Shown here piece by piece: positions 1-10,016 of a stretch of DNA of 64,000 nt. The translations under genes were made by a program, and so were the position numbers. Source of the DNA: Babylonia areolata (lineage: Eukaryota; Mollusca; Gastropoda; Neogastropoda; Buccinidae); the NCBI RefSeq assembly GCF_041734735.1, contig NC_134889.1:129501-193500 (forward strand), read 5' to 3'. The notes under the pieces are model-generated. The model saw nothing but the letters and a program-made list of their open reading frames with translations. It was not told the origin of the DNA and ran no database searches. Each line of letters begins with the position of its first letter. Within the stretch, counting starts at the first letter, position 1.

Positions 1-1480
1 TGTTATATTCTCACTTAATATTTCAAAACCTACCGGAACCAAAAAATCCGTTACTCGTCGCAACCTGAAATCCATCAACATTAACACTTTTGTTTCTCAA
101 GCTGCTGAACTTCTTTCCAAAATTTCTTCCCGTACCGACGTCTCTACACATTACAGCACTGTCCTTTCTCAACTGCTGAATGAACATGCACCCCCCACTT
201 CCTGCATGTTGCTTGATAGGCCTTCTGCCACATAGTACACACAAGACATTTGACTTGCAAAACGCAAACGTCACCAGTTGGAACAGGGATGGCGGTCAAC
301 AAAACTGAAAATCCACAATCAAATCTTCCGAAAACAAATGAATAAAGTCAAACATATGATCTCATCGGCAAAGACCAACTTCTTTTCTTCCCAAGTTCTC
401 GATGCCACATCCACCAAATCTCTTTACTCTATCATGTCAAATCTTCTCGGTACTGCAAAAAAGACTCCTTCCTTCTGCCTACACTTTATCTGAACTTTAT
501 CATAGCCTCTTTTATTCGGAAATAACGCTTCTTAGTTTTTCTTCAAGATACATGTTATAAATTCTTTTACCGCAAATAGTGCTTCTTAGTTTTTTTTAGA
601 ATACATGTTATAATTTCTCTTACTGTGTTATAAAGCAAGTTGTTAAGCTTTTATCACTTTCATATTTTAGTTAAGTCTTTTCACTTTTAAGTTAAAATTT
701 TGCTATGTTCATATATATGTTAGACTTGACCTTTGACTGAGAGACTGATTGGTGTGAGTGATGAGCCTTTGAATGCACATGTTATTTCCAATTGGATTAA
801 TAAAGATATATAGTATTGAACTCCCCAATATCTTCTCCTCTTTCTTTTTTGACAGTCGAGAATATTCATACCAGCTAGGACCAAATGCCTTTCCAACCTG
901 CTCATCCTGATCCTCAGTTCAACAGCATTCCTTTCCATTCCTTTAATGCATTGACTGAAACAGAAATCCATGAAATCCTGAAAGAAATGACAATAAAATA
1001 CTGTGAGCTCGATCCTGTACCAGCCTCTGTCTTTTCCCAGTGTGTCTCACATCTTCTTCCCACTATCACCAATATTGTCAACTCATCCCTTCTCACTGGA
1101 ACGTTTCCATCCACTTTCAAAACTGCAATCGTCCGGCCTCTTCATAAGAAACCCAACCTTGACGCAAACATTTTGAAAAACTATCAACCAGTTTCTGACC
1201 TTCCATTCCTGTTTCAACAATCTCATCTGCCCATTTCAGTCTGCCTATCGTGCTGACCACAGCACCGAAACCACTCTCCTCCTCGTCCTGAATAATCTAC
1301 TGCTAGCGTCGGACTCGGGACATATTTCCCTTCACACTCTTCTCAACTTGTCAGCTGCCTTTGACACAGTAGACCATTCAGTTCTTCTTTCCCATCTTCA
1401 TTTTACATTTGGTATCAACAGCAGTGTTATCAGCTGGTTCAAATGTGATCTCACTGATCGATTCCAGTCTGTCATTGTTG
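1..1480 (+). mobile_element. L2/CR1-like LINE fragment: linker and N-terminal reverse transcriptase
   Basis: Degraded non-LTR retrotransposon whose 5' end lies outside the window. Translation around 270-480 gives the endonuclease-RT linker (motifs LEQGWRSTKLKIH and ISSAKTNFFSS). Positions 885-1200 give the early RT (ELDPVPASVFSQC, GTFPSTFKTAIVRPLHKK, NYQPVSDLPF). A second frame at about 1215-1480 gives QSAYRADHSTETTLL and the catalytic-region motif LSAAFDTVDHSVLLSHL. This order and wording are characteristic of the L2/CR1 group. There is a frameshift plus a short deletion between SDLPF and the QSAYR block, a stop near 230, and a ~335-bp AT-rich insertion at 487-823. The coding match ends after RFQSVIV near 1480, where a different LINE begins. 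No intact ORF remains. Family placement is good; subfamily is not resolved. Confidence 0.82.
487..823. mobile_element. AT-rich insertion within the L2-like LINE
   Basis: The L2-like reading frame stops matching near 487 and resumes near 823 (IFSSFF, then LGPNAFPT). The intervening sequence is AT-rich, holds two related segments (each with TGCTTCTTAG or CGCTTCTTAG, then TACATGTTATAA), and ends with an AATAAAG motif near 800. That layout resembles the 3'UTR of another retroposon, but no coding sequence is present. No clear target duplication was seen, so the class is a guess. Confidence 0.4.
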
Positions 1481-1489
1481 TCCATTTCC

Positions 1490-2455
1490 AGTTTGAACCT
1501 GACAGAGATGTTGGGTCTGCTCAGACTGTTTATGTAAAATGGTCGAATAATCTAAAGAACAACTTTACTGGACAGTTTGATGACAAAGTAGTTGATGAGT
1601 TAGATAATGAATTAGATATACTACATGGACACCCTGATTCAGTTTCAGCAGACGCAATAAATTCTATAGTAAGTAAAGTGAATAAAGTCTTGTTGGATAA
1701 TGCCAACCAACTGGGAATGGTTAAAAAGAAAAATAGGGCACATAAAAACCATAGACCGAAGCCATTAGGAGAAGCTTGGTTTAATGAGGAATGTAAGATG
1801 AAAAGAAAGCAGTTTAATAGAGGTAAACGCAGGGCAAAGTGCATGGGTTACGGTTAGACCGAAGCCATTAGGAGAAGCTTGGTTTAACGAGGAATGTAAG
1901 ATAAAAAGAAAGCAGTTTAATAGAGGTAAACGCAGGGCAAAGTGCATGGGTTACGGTTAGACCGAAGCCATTAGGAGAAGCTTGGTTTAACGAGGAATGT
2001 AAGATAAAAAGAAAGCAGTTTAATAGAGGTAAACGCAGGGCAAAGTGCATGGGTTACAAGAATGCCTTTTTGAATGCAGAAAGTAAAAGAAGTGCAAAGG
2101 AGTATAAAAGATGCATGAAAAAGCAAGTAAATGATTATAATCTGGACTTTGCTTCAAAACTCCGCCGGATGCAGGCAATGGATCCTAAAACATACTGGGG
2201 TTTGTTAAACAGAAATAAGGAAAAGAACGAGATAAAATTGCCTAATTGTGAAATGTTTTATGACATGTTTGGAAATATAAATCATGAGGCTTGTGAGAAT
2301 GATGTGAATAGTGTTACTTTAGGAGAAAGGGTGCTAGAAAATCCTCTTCTGAATGATTTCATGTCCAAAGCTGAGGTGGTGAAATGCATTAAAAGGTTAA
2401 AAAGCAATAAGGCAAGTGGATCAGATAACATTTTAAAGAACTGGCTGTGCTGACT
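1490..2455 (+). mobile_element. Jockey/CR1-superfamily LINE fragment, endonuclease-RT linker
   Basis: A second + strand LINE, different from the L2-like one. Its translation from about 1530 runs through a linker typical of non-LTR ORF2 (WFNEECKMKRKQF, then AFLNAESKRSAKEYKRCM, KTYWGLLNRNKE) into the start of the RT (VVKCIKRLKSNKASGSDNI, the KASGSD motif that opens RT domain 2). The frame is disturbed by a 103-bp triplication at 1753-2057. After the triplication it runs open from 2049 to 2453. Coding stops abruptly after KNWL, where an unrelated block begins. The later RT part of the same type of element resumes at 4063. Clade within the Jockey superfamily is unresolved. Confidence 0.72.
1753..2057 (+). 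repeat. Three tandem copies of a 103-bp LINE segment
   Basis: Copies begin with AGACCGAAGCCATTAGGAG at 1753, 1856 and 1959. The period is 103 bp and the copies are nearly identical; copies 2 and 3 share changes that copy 1 lacks. Since 103 is not a multiple of three, each extra copy shifts the LINE frame. Only the single-copy state would read through. This looks like a young local amplification, possibly an early minisatellite. Confidence 0.93.
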
Positions 2456-3009
2456 GGTTTTATCCCTTCCCCCAACATACTGTGTATACTAATGCAGCTT
2501 GTCTATACACATTCTATGATGACAACTCACTCGTTTACGTCACAAAGAGAATGGGAGACGGGACAATACAACTCTTGGCCTGTTAGCCGGCTTGATCAAA
2601 GTTCGCATTAGCATAAATTTTCCCTAGCTTTCGTTCCGAAGTCCCGCCATCTACCTCAGCCATGTTTGTGAACGGGGAGATGATGAACGACTTGAAAGAC
2701 AGGCCGCCACTGGGACGGGTGACGCGGACCAAAGGCGCCGACTAGGGAGTAGGGGTGAGGAGGGAGGGTGGCACGGGTGTCGGCGCAACCTCAAAGACTG
2801 GGCTTTGGACGAGCGGGAAGGGAGATAAGAAGGGGGGGGGAAGGGATGGGGAATGAAAGGGGGACAGAGTGTGGGTGGTGGGGGGTGACACTGCTGGCAC
2901 ACTATACCCCCCCCCCCCCCCCCCCCCCCCCGGCTTTTGAATGCAATGTCCTCATTGCTGCTGACCACATGCTGACGACTGCCGTCATCAATTAATGCTA
3001 ATGGGGAGA
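2456..3009. other. Unassigned block with (C)25 tract
   Basis: This sequence separates the two halves of the Jockey-like LINE and matches nothing I recognise. It contains a G-rich stretch (2755-2890) and an uninterrupted run of 25 C at 2907-2931. GCATTAGCATAAATTTTCCC near 2606 and TAATGCTAATGGGGAGA near 2994 are loosely inverted, but too weakly to call terminal repeats. No convincing coding sequence is seen. Confidence 0.5.
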
Positions 3010-3495
3010 TTAGTTCTCTAACCCAAAAATTAGCAAAAACATACATGTGTAAATGAGAACATTACAAGACTCTGTAACTGTACATTCTCCAATGTATGTC
3101 ACTCTTAACAATACAAATCCACAGAAAAATTGCGACATGTAAAAAAAAAGGAAATACATGAATAATATACAATCAGTGAAATGCAATACATCAACAACCA
3201 CAGCCCAAAAATCAACATAGTTCCAGCTGACACACATCAGCAACCACAAATCCTGGAATGAAGGAAAACAACAACATAGCATGACATACACAATTTTCCT
3301 CATTTCCAATACATGTATTCCCCTAGCAGGCTACAGCTACAATTTTAGCCCATGCTGGATGACTAACCTTACCCCTACAGGTTGACCCTGACAGTTTCCC
3401 ACCCCTGTCAGTCTGATCTGGGACCATGGCACCTACACATGTCCCGTGCACCCCAGGCTTCGGATGAGACCTGGTGCCATTCTCACACAAACTGG
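3010..3495 (-). other. Non-coding tail of the coiled-coil ORF block
   Basis: AT-rich, non-repetitive sequence lying 3' (on the - strand) of the coiled-coil ORF at 3496-4065. It probably belongs to the same inserted unit and would be its 3' flank. No terminal repeat, poly-A tail or second ORF was identified. Confidence 0.35.
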
Positions 3496-4065
3496 TTACC
3501 ACCAGTCTGTGTGACCGTCTTGGAGACTTGACTGCATCCTGGCAGTCTCACCTGTGCCCTCCCTTGTGGCACATGTACCAGGAACACCTGGATCAGGTGG
3601 CATGGGCAGCAGCACCCATTCACCCTGGCAAGGATCATCCTCACAGTCACCCCTTGTCCTGACTGGAGTCTTTTCTTTCAGACTCGGATCCTGCCTCCTG
3701 AGACTATTGGGCACGTCTCTCTGGTTCTCATTGTGGGAATCTTTGTGTTTTTCCTTGGGGAGAACCTTACCCACCTTTGGGGAAATCCCATTTCCCACCA
3801 CTGACTGACCTTTCCTACGTCTATTCCTTCTCTTCCTTTTGCCCAAATCCCTGTTCTCTATCACTGCCCCATCTCTCTGACTGACTAAATCTGACATTAA
3901 CCCCTGCATGGACCTAATACTCTCTTCTAAACACAACAGTTTGTCCCCTAATTGTGCTGTCTCTTCCCTGGTTTGTTGCTGTTGTTGGTCCTCCTCTAGC
4001 TCTCGCCACAGTCTCAGGGCTTCATCCCTTGCCTGGAAGAAGGTGGTGTGTGGCTCCCTCGTCAA
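3496..4065 (-). CDS. Unidentified ORF with predicted coiled coil and basic stretch
   Basis: A 189-codon open frame on the - strand, whose product I do not recognise. The N-terminal third (about residues 10-70) is rich in E, Q and L (LWRELEEDQQQQQ, then LGDKLLCLEESIRSMQGL), with heptad-like spacing of a coiled coil. It is followed by a strongly basic stretch near residues 75-85 (KRKRRNRRRKG) and a hydrophilic, proline-rich C-terminus. Coiled coil followed by a basic patch is common in first ORFs of retroelements, so an element-encoded nucleic-acid binding protein is a reasonable guess. The upstream end coincides with the junction to the LINE at 4063, so the frame may be cut at its N-terminus. 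It could also be chance, although an open frame this long in low-repeat DNA is unusual here. Confidence 0.4.
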   Translation of the reverse strand: MTREPHTTFFQARDEALRLWRELEEDQQQQQTREETAQLGDKLLCLEESIRSMQGLMSDLVSQRDGAVIENRDLGKRKRRNRRRKGQSVVGNGISPKVGKVLPKEKHKDSHNENQRDVPNSLRRQDPSLKEKTPVRTRGDCEDDPCQGEWVLLPMPPDPGVPGTCATREGTGETARMQSSLQDGHTDWW

Positions 4066-4280
4066 AAAGAGATTATATTGTGCCTTTTTAGATTATGAGA
4101 AAGCTTTTGATAAGGTTAACAGGGCATTTCTGTGGCAAAAATTATTAAGTTGTGGTATAAATGGTAAAATACTCCAAATAATTATAAACATGTATGATGA
4201 CGCTAAATCATATGTTATGGTTAATGACAAAATACCCGATTTTTTCAGTTCAAATGTGGGAGTGAGGCGTTTCTGTTAGC
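4063..4280 (+). mobile_element. Jockey/CR1-superfamily LINE fragment, RT palm region
   Basis: About 70 codons of reverse transcriptase on the + strand: YCAFLDYEKAFDKVNRAFL carries the first catalytic aspartate (FxDYEKAFD motif), followed by INMYDDAKSYVMVND and FFSSNVGVRR. It is probably the continuation of the 1490-2455 element, but the ~100 residues expected between the KASGSD motif and this segment are missing, so an insertion with deletion, or two separate copies, are both possible. It ends at about 4280, where the - strand L1/Tx1-like LINE starts. Confidence 0.75.
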
Positions 4281-4765
4281 GTAGTGTCATCTGCAAACTG
4301 CTTTATTTTGGAAATATTGGGTTGACTGTTGTCGTTGAAGCTTTGATGCGAGAGTTCGATTCCTTCAATTTCTTTGTTGTTTCGAATTCAGATGCCAAGG
4401 ATTTCTACAGCTATAATTAAAGGGAGGGGACTGAGTGGACATCATTCTCTTATTCCTCTTTCAGTTGGGAACCAGTCAGATAGCCAGCCACCATTGTGTA
4501 TACAACTTTCTGTATTTCTCATAGCAGTTGCATTTAAACTTGCGAATTTTGGACCAAAACTAAAAATGCCAAGTGCTTGTTTTATGGAATTTATGCAATT
4601 CTTTGATATCATCTCGAAAGCTTTTGAGAAGTCTAATGCGATCAGTGCACCTGGCTGGTCAGTTCTTGCTAAATATTTTGTGAGATCATCAAAGACCCTC
4701 AAATGAAAAGCAGTGTTTCTCTACCCTTTATAAATCCTATCTGGTGTATGTTGATTATTGTTTTG

Positions 4766-4880
4766 TTTTAAGCGCGTTGGGTTACGATGCTGGTCAGGCC
4801 TCTGCTTGGCAGATGTGGTGTAGCATATATGGATTTGTCCGAATGCAGTGACGCCTCCTTGAGCTACTGAAATTGAAACT
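4766..4880 (+). mobile_element. Gastropod-type SINE, copy 1, inside the LINE
   Basis: Short element with the core GCGCGTTGGGTTACG, GCTTGGCAGATGTGGTGTAG, GGATTTGTCCGAATGCAG and GACGCCTCCTTGAG, ending in TACTGAAATTGAAACT. It is shared with 21429-21552, 40375-40490 and 50366-50490, all in the same orientation. It interrupts the LINE RT between ALAK and the QTGFIKG-like motif. A 13-bp flanking duplication with one mismatch is visible: GATTATTGTTTTG at 4753-4765 and GATAATTGTTTTG at 4881-4893. The first ~13 bp found in other copies are missing, so it is slightly 5'-truncated. Confidence 0.88.
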
Positions 4881-5138
4881 GATAATTGTTTTGATTAGGT
4901 TTTGCAGTCATTTTGCCAAAGCTTTGGTAAATATTTTGTAGTCTGTGTTGGTAAGAGTAATAGGTCGGTAGTTTGCTAGATTGTTTCTTTCTAGGTTCTT
5001 TCCTTTATGTATTAGTGTTATGATTCATTTTCTCATTGAAAAGGATAATTTGCCTTCCTCCAGGGCATCAATTATACAATTGAAAAGTGGTATTTTCAGT
5101 CGGTCCCAAAATTGTTTATAGAAAGATGGTGTGAGACC

Positions 5139-6967
5139 ATCACTTCCAGGTGCAGAGTCTTTATTTAGGACATTGAGTTCATGGGTGAGTTCATCACTTC
5201 CAGGTGCAGTCTTTATTTAGGACATTGAGTTCATGGGTGAGTTCATCACTTCCAGGTGCAGTCTTTATTTAGGACATTGAGTGCATGAGTGAGTTCATCA
5301 CTTCCAGGTGCAGTCTTTATTTAGGACTTTGAGTGCATGGGTGAGTTCATCACTTCCAGGTGCAGTCTTTATTTAGGACATTGAGTTCATGGGTGAGTTC
5401 ATCACTTCCAGGTGCAGTCTTTATTCAGGACATTGAGTTCATGGGTGAGTTCATGACTTCCAGGTGCAGTCTTTATTTAGCACATTGAGTTCATGGGTGA
5501 GTTCATGACTTCCAGGTGCAGTCTTTATTTAGCACATTGAGTTCATGGGTGAGTTCATCACTTCCAGGTGCAGAGTCTTTATTTAGGACATTGAGTGCAT
5601 GGGTGAGTTCATCACTTCCAGGTGCAGAGTCTTTATTTAGGACATTGAGTTCATGGGTGAGTTCATCACTTCCAGGTGCAGTCTTTATTTAGGACATTGA
5701 GTTCATGGGTGAGTTCATCACTTCCAGGTGCAGTCTTTATTTAGGACATTGAGTTCATGGGTGAGTTCATCACTTCCAGGTGCAGTCTTTATTCAGGACA
5801 TTGAGTTCATGGGTGAGTTCATCACTTCCAGGTGCAGTCTTTATTCAGGACATTGAGTTCATGGGTGAGTTCATCACTTCCAGGTGCAGTCTTTATTTAG
5901 GACACTGAGTGCATGGGTGAGTTCATCACTTCCAGGTGCAGTCTTTATTTAGGACATTGAGTTCATGGGTGAGTTCATCACTTCCAGGTGCAGTCTTTAT
6001 TTAGGACATTGAGTTCATGGGTGAGTTCATCACTTCCAGGTGCAGTCTTTATTTAGCACATTGAGTTCATGGGTGAGTTCATCACTTCCAGGTGCAGTCT
6101 TTATTTAGGACACTGAGTGCATGGGTGAGTTCATCACTTCCAGGTGCAGAGTCTTTATTTAGGACACTGAGTTCATGGGTGAGTTCATCACTTCCAGGTG
6201 CAGTCTTTATTTAGGACATTGAGTTCATGGGTGAGTTCATCACTTCCAGGTGCAGTCTTTATTTAGGACATTGAGTTCATGGGTGAGTTCATCACTTCCA
6301 GGTGCAGTCTTTATTTAGGACATTGAGTTCATGGGTGAGTTCATCACTTCCAGGTGCAGTCTTTATTTAGGACATTGAGTTCATGGGTGAGTTCATCACT
6401 TCCAGGTGCAGTCTTTATTTAGGACATTGAGTTCATGGGTGAGTTCATCACTTCCAGGTGCAGTCTTTATTTAGGACATTGAGTTCATGGGTGAGTTCAT
6501 CACTTCCAGGTGCAGTCTTTATTTAGGACACTGAGTGCATGGGTGAGTTCATCACTTCCAGGTGCAGTCTTTATTTAGGACATTGAGTTCATGGGTGAGT
6601 TCATCACTTCCAGGTGCAGTCTTTATTTAGGACATTGAGTTCATGGGTGAGTTCATCACTTCCAGGTGCAGTCTTTATTTAGGACATTGAGTTCATGGGT
6701 GAGTTCATCACTTCCAGGTGCAGTCTTTATTTAGGACTCTGAGTGCATGGGTGAGTTCATCACTTCCAGGTGCAGTCTTTATTTAGGACATTGAGTTCAT
6801 GGGTGAGTTCATCACTTCCAGGTGCAGTCTTTATTTAGGACATTGAGTTCATGGGTGAGTTCATCACTTCCAGGTGCAGTCTTTATTTAGGACATTGAGT
6901 GCATGGGTGAGTTCATGACTTCCAGGTGCAGAGTCTTTATTTAGCACATTGAGTTCATGGGTGAGTT
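5139..6967 (+). repeat. LINE-derived minisatellite, 52-bp unit, about 35 copies
   Basis: Head-to-tail repeats with landmarks ATCACTTCCAGGTGCAG, TCTTTATTTAGGACATTGAG and TTCATGGGTGAG. Read on the - strand, the first unit is the LINE RT sequence DELTHELNVLNKDSAPGSD, so the array amplified a piece of the element's own coding DNA. The parental form has CAGAGTC (54 bp, 18 codons). Most copies have CAGTC (52 bp), with a few 54-bp units at the ends and in the interior. Other variants, such as GCACATT for GACATT and GTGCATG for TTCATG, recur in blocks. Confidence 0.95.
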
Positions 6968-8350
6968 CCTCCACAGTGATTTCTTTGTCACAGTCTTCTT
7001 TTTGCTCTTGTGTCAGGACGGGAAAATCCTGGTCAGATAGGAAATGCTCCCCCAGTTAATGATTTGTCTTCTTTGTATACATTATCAGAATATTCATTTA
7101 TTTCACCCAGCATCTTTTCCGGACTGTCTGTTGTTTCATCTATATGAAGGCAAGATACTGTGTTGAATGTTGCTTTTATTTTTTTCTAACTGGAGAAAGT
7201 ATCTGGTGTTTTTCTCACCATGTTGTATCCATTTGACTGTGGATCTGACCTGTGCTCCTCGAGCTTCTCTCAGTTCCTGTATTTCTATGTCTTTCTTCGT
7301 TTTGTGTATTTTTGTTTGGATTTCTTTATTGTTTGGGTCTTGTAACAATTGGTGTTCTGCTTCGTTTAGCGTTTTTATGGCAGTTTGTTTGACATGACTT
7401 TGGGATTTATTTGTTTTTGAGTATAGAATACAATAAGATTTATACTTAACTTTGAAGTTTGAACATTTCCCAAGCTTTCTGTGGATTTTCGTGTTTATAT
7501 TGTGCAAAGTGTTCGTCATTAAAAGTGTTTGTTCCGACTAGGAAAGCTTGATCTGTTTGCAGGGCATTGTTGAACTTCCAGTATCCTGGACCCCTCTCAG
7601 AGTTGCTTGTATTGAAGACTATTTTAACGAGTTTGTGGTCCGATTGTGGGAACACCCTAATATCTGCCATTTTTAACAGTGGTTGTGTGGAAGAGTTGCA
7701 AAATATATAGTTGATTCTTCTGGCTGTGAATGGGTTTGGTCTGGCCCAAGTGTATTCTTTGGCGTCAGGGTGGAGCGTCCTCCACGTGTTGATAAGATCG
7801 AGTGATGTTAACAGATTGGTATTTCACAGATTGAGTGTGGTTTGCCAGCAATATTGTCCAGCTGGCTTACTGTTGTGTTGAAATCACCCACCACCCACAG
7901 GTTGTCACACTCTTGGTCCTGCAGTAGATCGCCGAGTTGAGTTATAAACGCTAATTTATCTATTGTAAAGTTTGGAGCATAACAATTAGCAATAACATTC
8001 ACTTTGTCTTCTAGCATTACCTGAATTAATAGTACTCTATCTGTTGCTTTTATGTGTTCAATAGTGGTTTGTTTCTGGTTATTTATGAATATTGTTAATC
8101 CATTACTTCTGTTTGTTCCTGATCTATGAAAAACTTCTCCTGGCCATTCTCTCTCAATTTCATGTATTAGATTGTCTGTAATATATGTTTCTTGTAAACA
8201 TGCAATATCTAGATTTTGGTTTCTTATAAAGTTAAATACTACGTTTGTTTTAATTTGTTTCTTAGGCTATGCACTTTTAGCATTCCAGTGCAAAGAGTGT
8301 CATTCGCCATGAGTATGAGGAGTACTGAGTAGCGTTTATTTCACTGTCCA

Positions 8351-9620
8351 TTATCGTAAGTCCATTAGACGAAGCCAGGGTCGTGGAGGTGAAATCAGTC
8401 CAGTGTTCAGAAAGCAGCCGTCAGGTGCCGGCTGCTTCCATGTCTGTGTGGTCCGTTTCCCCGTCTCGCTGTGTGTGAGATCCGCATTCCACATTGGTCG
8501 TTTTTTTTCCTCCTGCTCCTCACTGGCCGATGGGGAGTCACTCCTCTCTCGTTTCTCTTTCATCATGCCTCGTGCCATGTTTCATTGTGCCCAGTGCCAT
8601 GTTGCCGTGTTGACCATCGGTTGGCTTCACCGCTGACTGCCGCTGTGCTCTGCTGGCGGTGGGGCTGTCAGGGGTGTGTAGTTCCCCTCCCTGCACAGCT
8701 TGCTCTGTGTGTGCATTGTTGCTGTCTTCCTTCTCATTTGGGGGCTCAGCACTGACCACCACTGATGCCTCCTGGTTGTCTGGTTCGCTCAAAGCCAGCG
8801 GACAATCTATTTTCTTGTGTCGAGGTTGGAAGCACCCCCGACACATGACTTTGCCTTCACAACCGGACACCCTATGACCGCCCTGCAGGCACTTACTGCA
8901 TTTGAATCTTTCCTTCATTTCTCTATAAAAAATGTCTGCGGAAAATAGTCTGACTTTAAAGACTGGTCACAGTGGAGTGCTGGGCACAGACACAAAAACA
9001 AATCTGTGGCCAGTCTGAAAATGCGTCAGTCTCCCGTCCCGATTCCTGGCAAGTTCATTTTTGATTGATGAGGGTAGTTCCACGCCCACCTTCTTCATGC
9101 AGCTTCAATGTCTGTGTTGTCAACACTTAGCAGGATACTGCTAATCCACAGTTTGGTTGATGGTTTCCTGTCGTCTTCCTCCCTTCTTAAAAAGGGGTTT
9201 TGGTTCAGCAGAGCCACACGTGCACCCCTAAACACAAACCCCTCCAGGAACAATTTGTCTCTAGTCTCATCTGTTTTGGGATATATGCGCCAGAGTCTGC
9301 GAATACAATCGTACCTCTACCTGACACACTTTCTGCGGCTACACAAATATATGTGTTGGGCAGAGATTCATAGGAGGGCAGCACGTGAGTGGTCACGAAC
9401 ACTGGCTCCACAGGCAGGGAAGGCGCGGCCACCACCATAGTTCCATAGTCTAGCACCAGCGCCGGCCTAGCTTACCACCAGATGAATACCCTCTCACAGT
9501 GTTGCTTTCCGTGACAGATGTTGGAATCTTTTCCCACAAAAGCACACATGACTCTTGGTCAGATTTCGAGCTTCCTACACACGAACAAACACTTATCATT
9601 ACAGAAATGGATGGGAGCAA
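8351..9620 (-). pseudogene. LINE ORF1 remnant, gag-like protein with two CCHC knuckles
   Basis: The best preserved piece is 8918-8538, where two zinc knuckles follow each other: C-x2-C-x4-H-x4-C as CSKCLQGGHRVSGC, then CRGCFQPRHKKIDC. Upstream, recognisable but frame-broken translation includes ELPSSIKNELARNRDGR-like and TGHRFVFVSVPSTPL-like stretches near 9090-8960, then RLFSADIFYREMKERF leading into the knuckles. Downstream the protein becomes acidic and hydrophilic, and the frame changes near 8570, continuing to a stop at 8351. ORF1 proteins of this kind bind the element RNA in trans for retrotransposition. At least three frame changes are apparent, so it is a pseudogene. Confidence 0.75.
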
Positions 9621-9621
9621 C

Positions 9622-10016
9622 CGGAAGTGAGCACTCTTTATCATAAATGTATTCACAATTCTGCCTCTTCCTATCTCTGTGGCTGCCTTCATCTCTACAC
9701 CCCATCTCGCTCTCTACAATCGGCTTCGGATCCACTCTGTTTACGCGTATCCCGATTCAAACACTCCACTGTTGGCTGCTGTTCTTTCTGTGTCTCTGGC
9801 CCTTGCAGTTGGAATGAACTTCCTCTTTCACTTCGTCAGGTCTCCACACTCAGCTCTTTCAAGTCTGGCCTTAAAACCCACCTCTTTTCAAGATAGCCTC
9901 CCTTCCCTGCCTCTTCCTTGTCTTCAGTTTCGGTTATGCATGTGTATGAATGACTGGTTTGAAAGCGCTTTGATTTGTCTCTGCACAAGGTTCAGCACTA
10001 TATAGATAATATTATT
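9622..10016 (+). mobile_element. L2/CR1-like LINE 3' end
   Basis: Translation gives the C-terminal RT region typical of L2/CR1 elements: LYHKCIHNSASSYL, TPSRSLQSASDPLCLRV, CSWNELPLSLRQ and FKSGLKTHLFS. This is followed by a short 3'UTR with the diagnostic tail GAAAGCGCTTTGATTTG and CACTATATAGATAAT. It lies on the same strand as the L2-like piece at 1-1480 and could be the other side of one element split by later insertions, but roughly 200 residues of central RT are missing between them. The minisatellite at 10017 starts directly at its 3' end. Confidence 0.85.

Larger units (their letters stand above)
4283..8310 (-). pseudogene. LINE ORF2 remnant: APE endonuclease and reverse transcriptase
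   Basis: Likely start ATG at 8310 (MANDTLCTGMLKVHSLRN). Endonuclease motifs follow in order: DIACLQET near 8200, CYAPNF and VVGDFNTTVSQLDNI at 7980-7840, YTWARPNPFTARRINY near 7750, and catalytic SDHKLV near 7645. The linker has VRSTVKWIQHGEKNTRYF (7240). The RT follows: SAPGSDGLTPSFYKQFWDR (5160-5105), NYRPITLTNTDYKIFTKAL (4975-4915), ALIALDFSKAF (4640), ERGIRE at 4450 with ISPL-like text beyond, and QFADDTT at about 4290. This motif series is the L1/Tx1 order. Frameshifts lie near the start (about 8240), in the endonuclease (about 7830) and at several RT points. The tandem expansion at 5139-6967 also destroys the frame. Confidence 0.83.
4283..9620 (-). mobile_element. L1/Tx1-like LINE, near full length, 3'-truncated
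   Basis: A two-ORF non-LTR retrotransposon read right to left. ORF1 (about 9620-8351) carries two CCHC zinc knuckles. ORF2 (8310-4283) carries an APE-type endonuclease and reverse transcriptase. The RT match ends at the QFADDTT (YADD-like) motif at the left edge, so the RT C-terminus and 3'UTR are absent. The element is interrupted by a SINE (4766-4880) and by a large expansion of one 52-bp stretch of its own RT sequence (5139-6967). Scattered stops and frameshifts show it is inactive. The style of ORF1 and ORF2 motifs points to the L1/Tx1 group rather than CR1, I or RTE. Confidence 0.85.

Noticed and set aside
2994-3030. Weak inverted similarity between ~2606 and ~2994 as transposon ends
   Set aside because: The match is short and imperfect, and no target duplication flanks it.
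2651-3046. A - strand frame with poly-glycine and proline stretches
   Set aside because: It reads through the C25 tract and a low-complexity G-rich stretch; no conserved domain.
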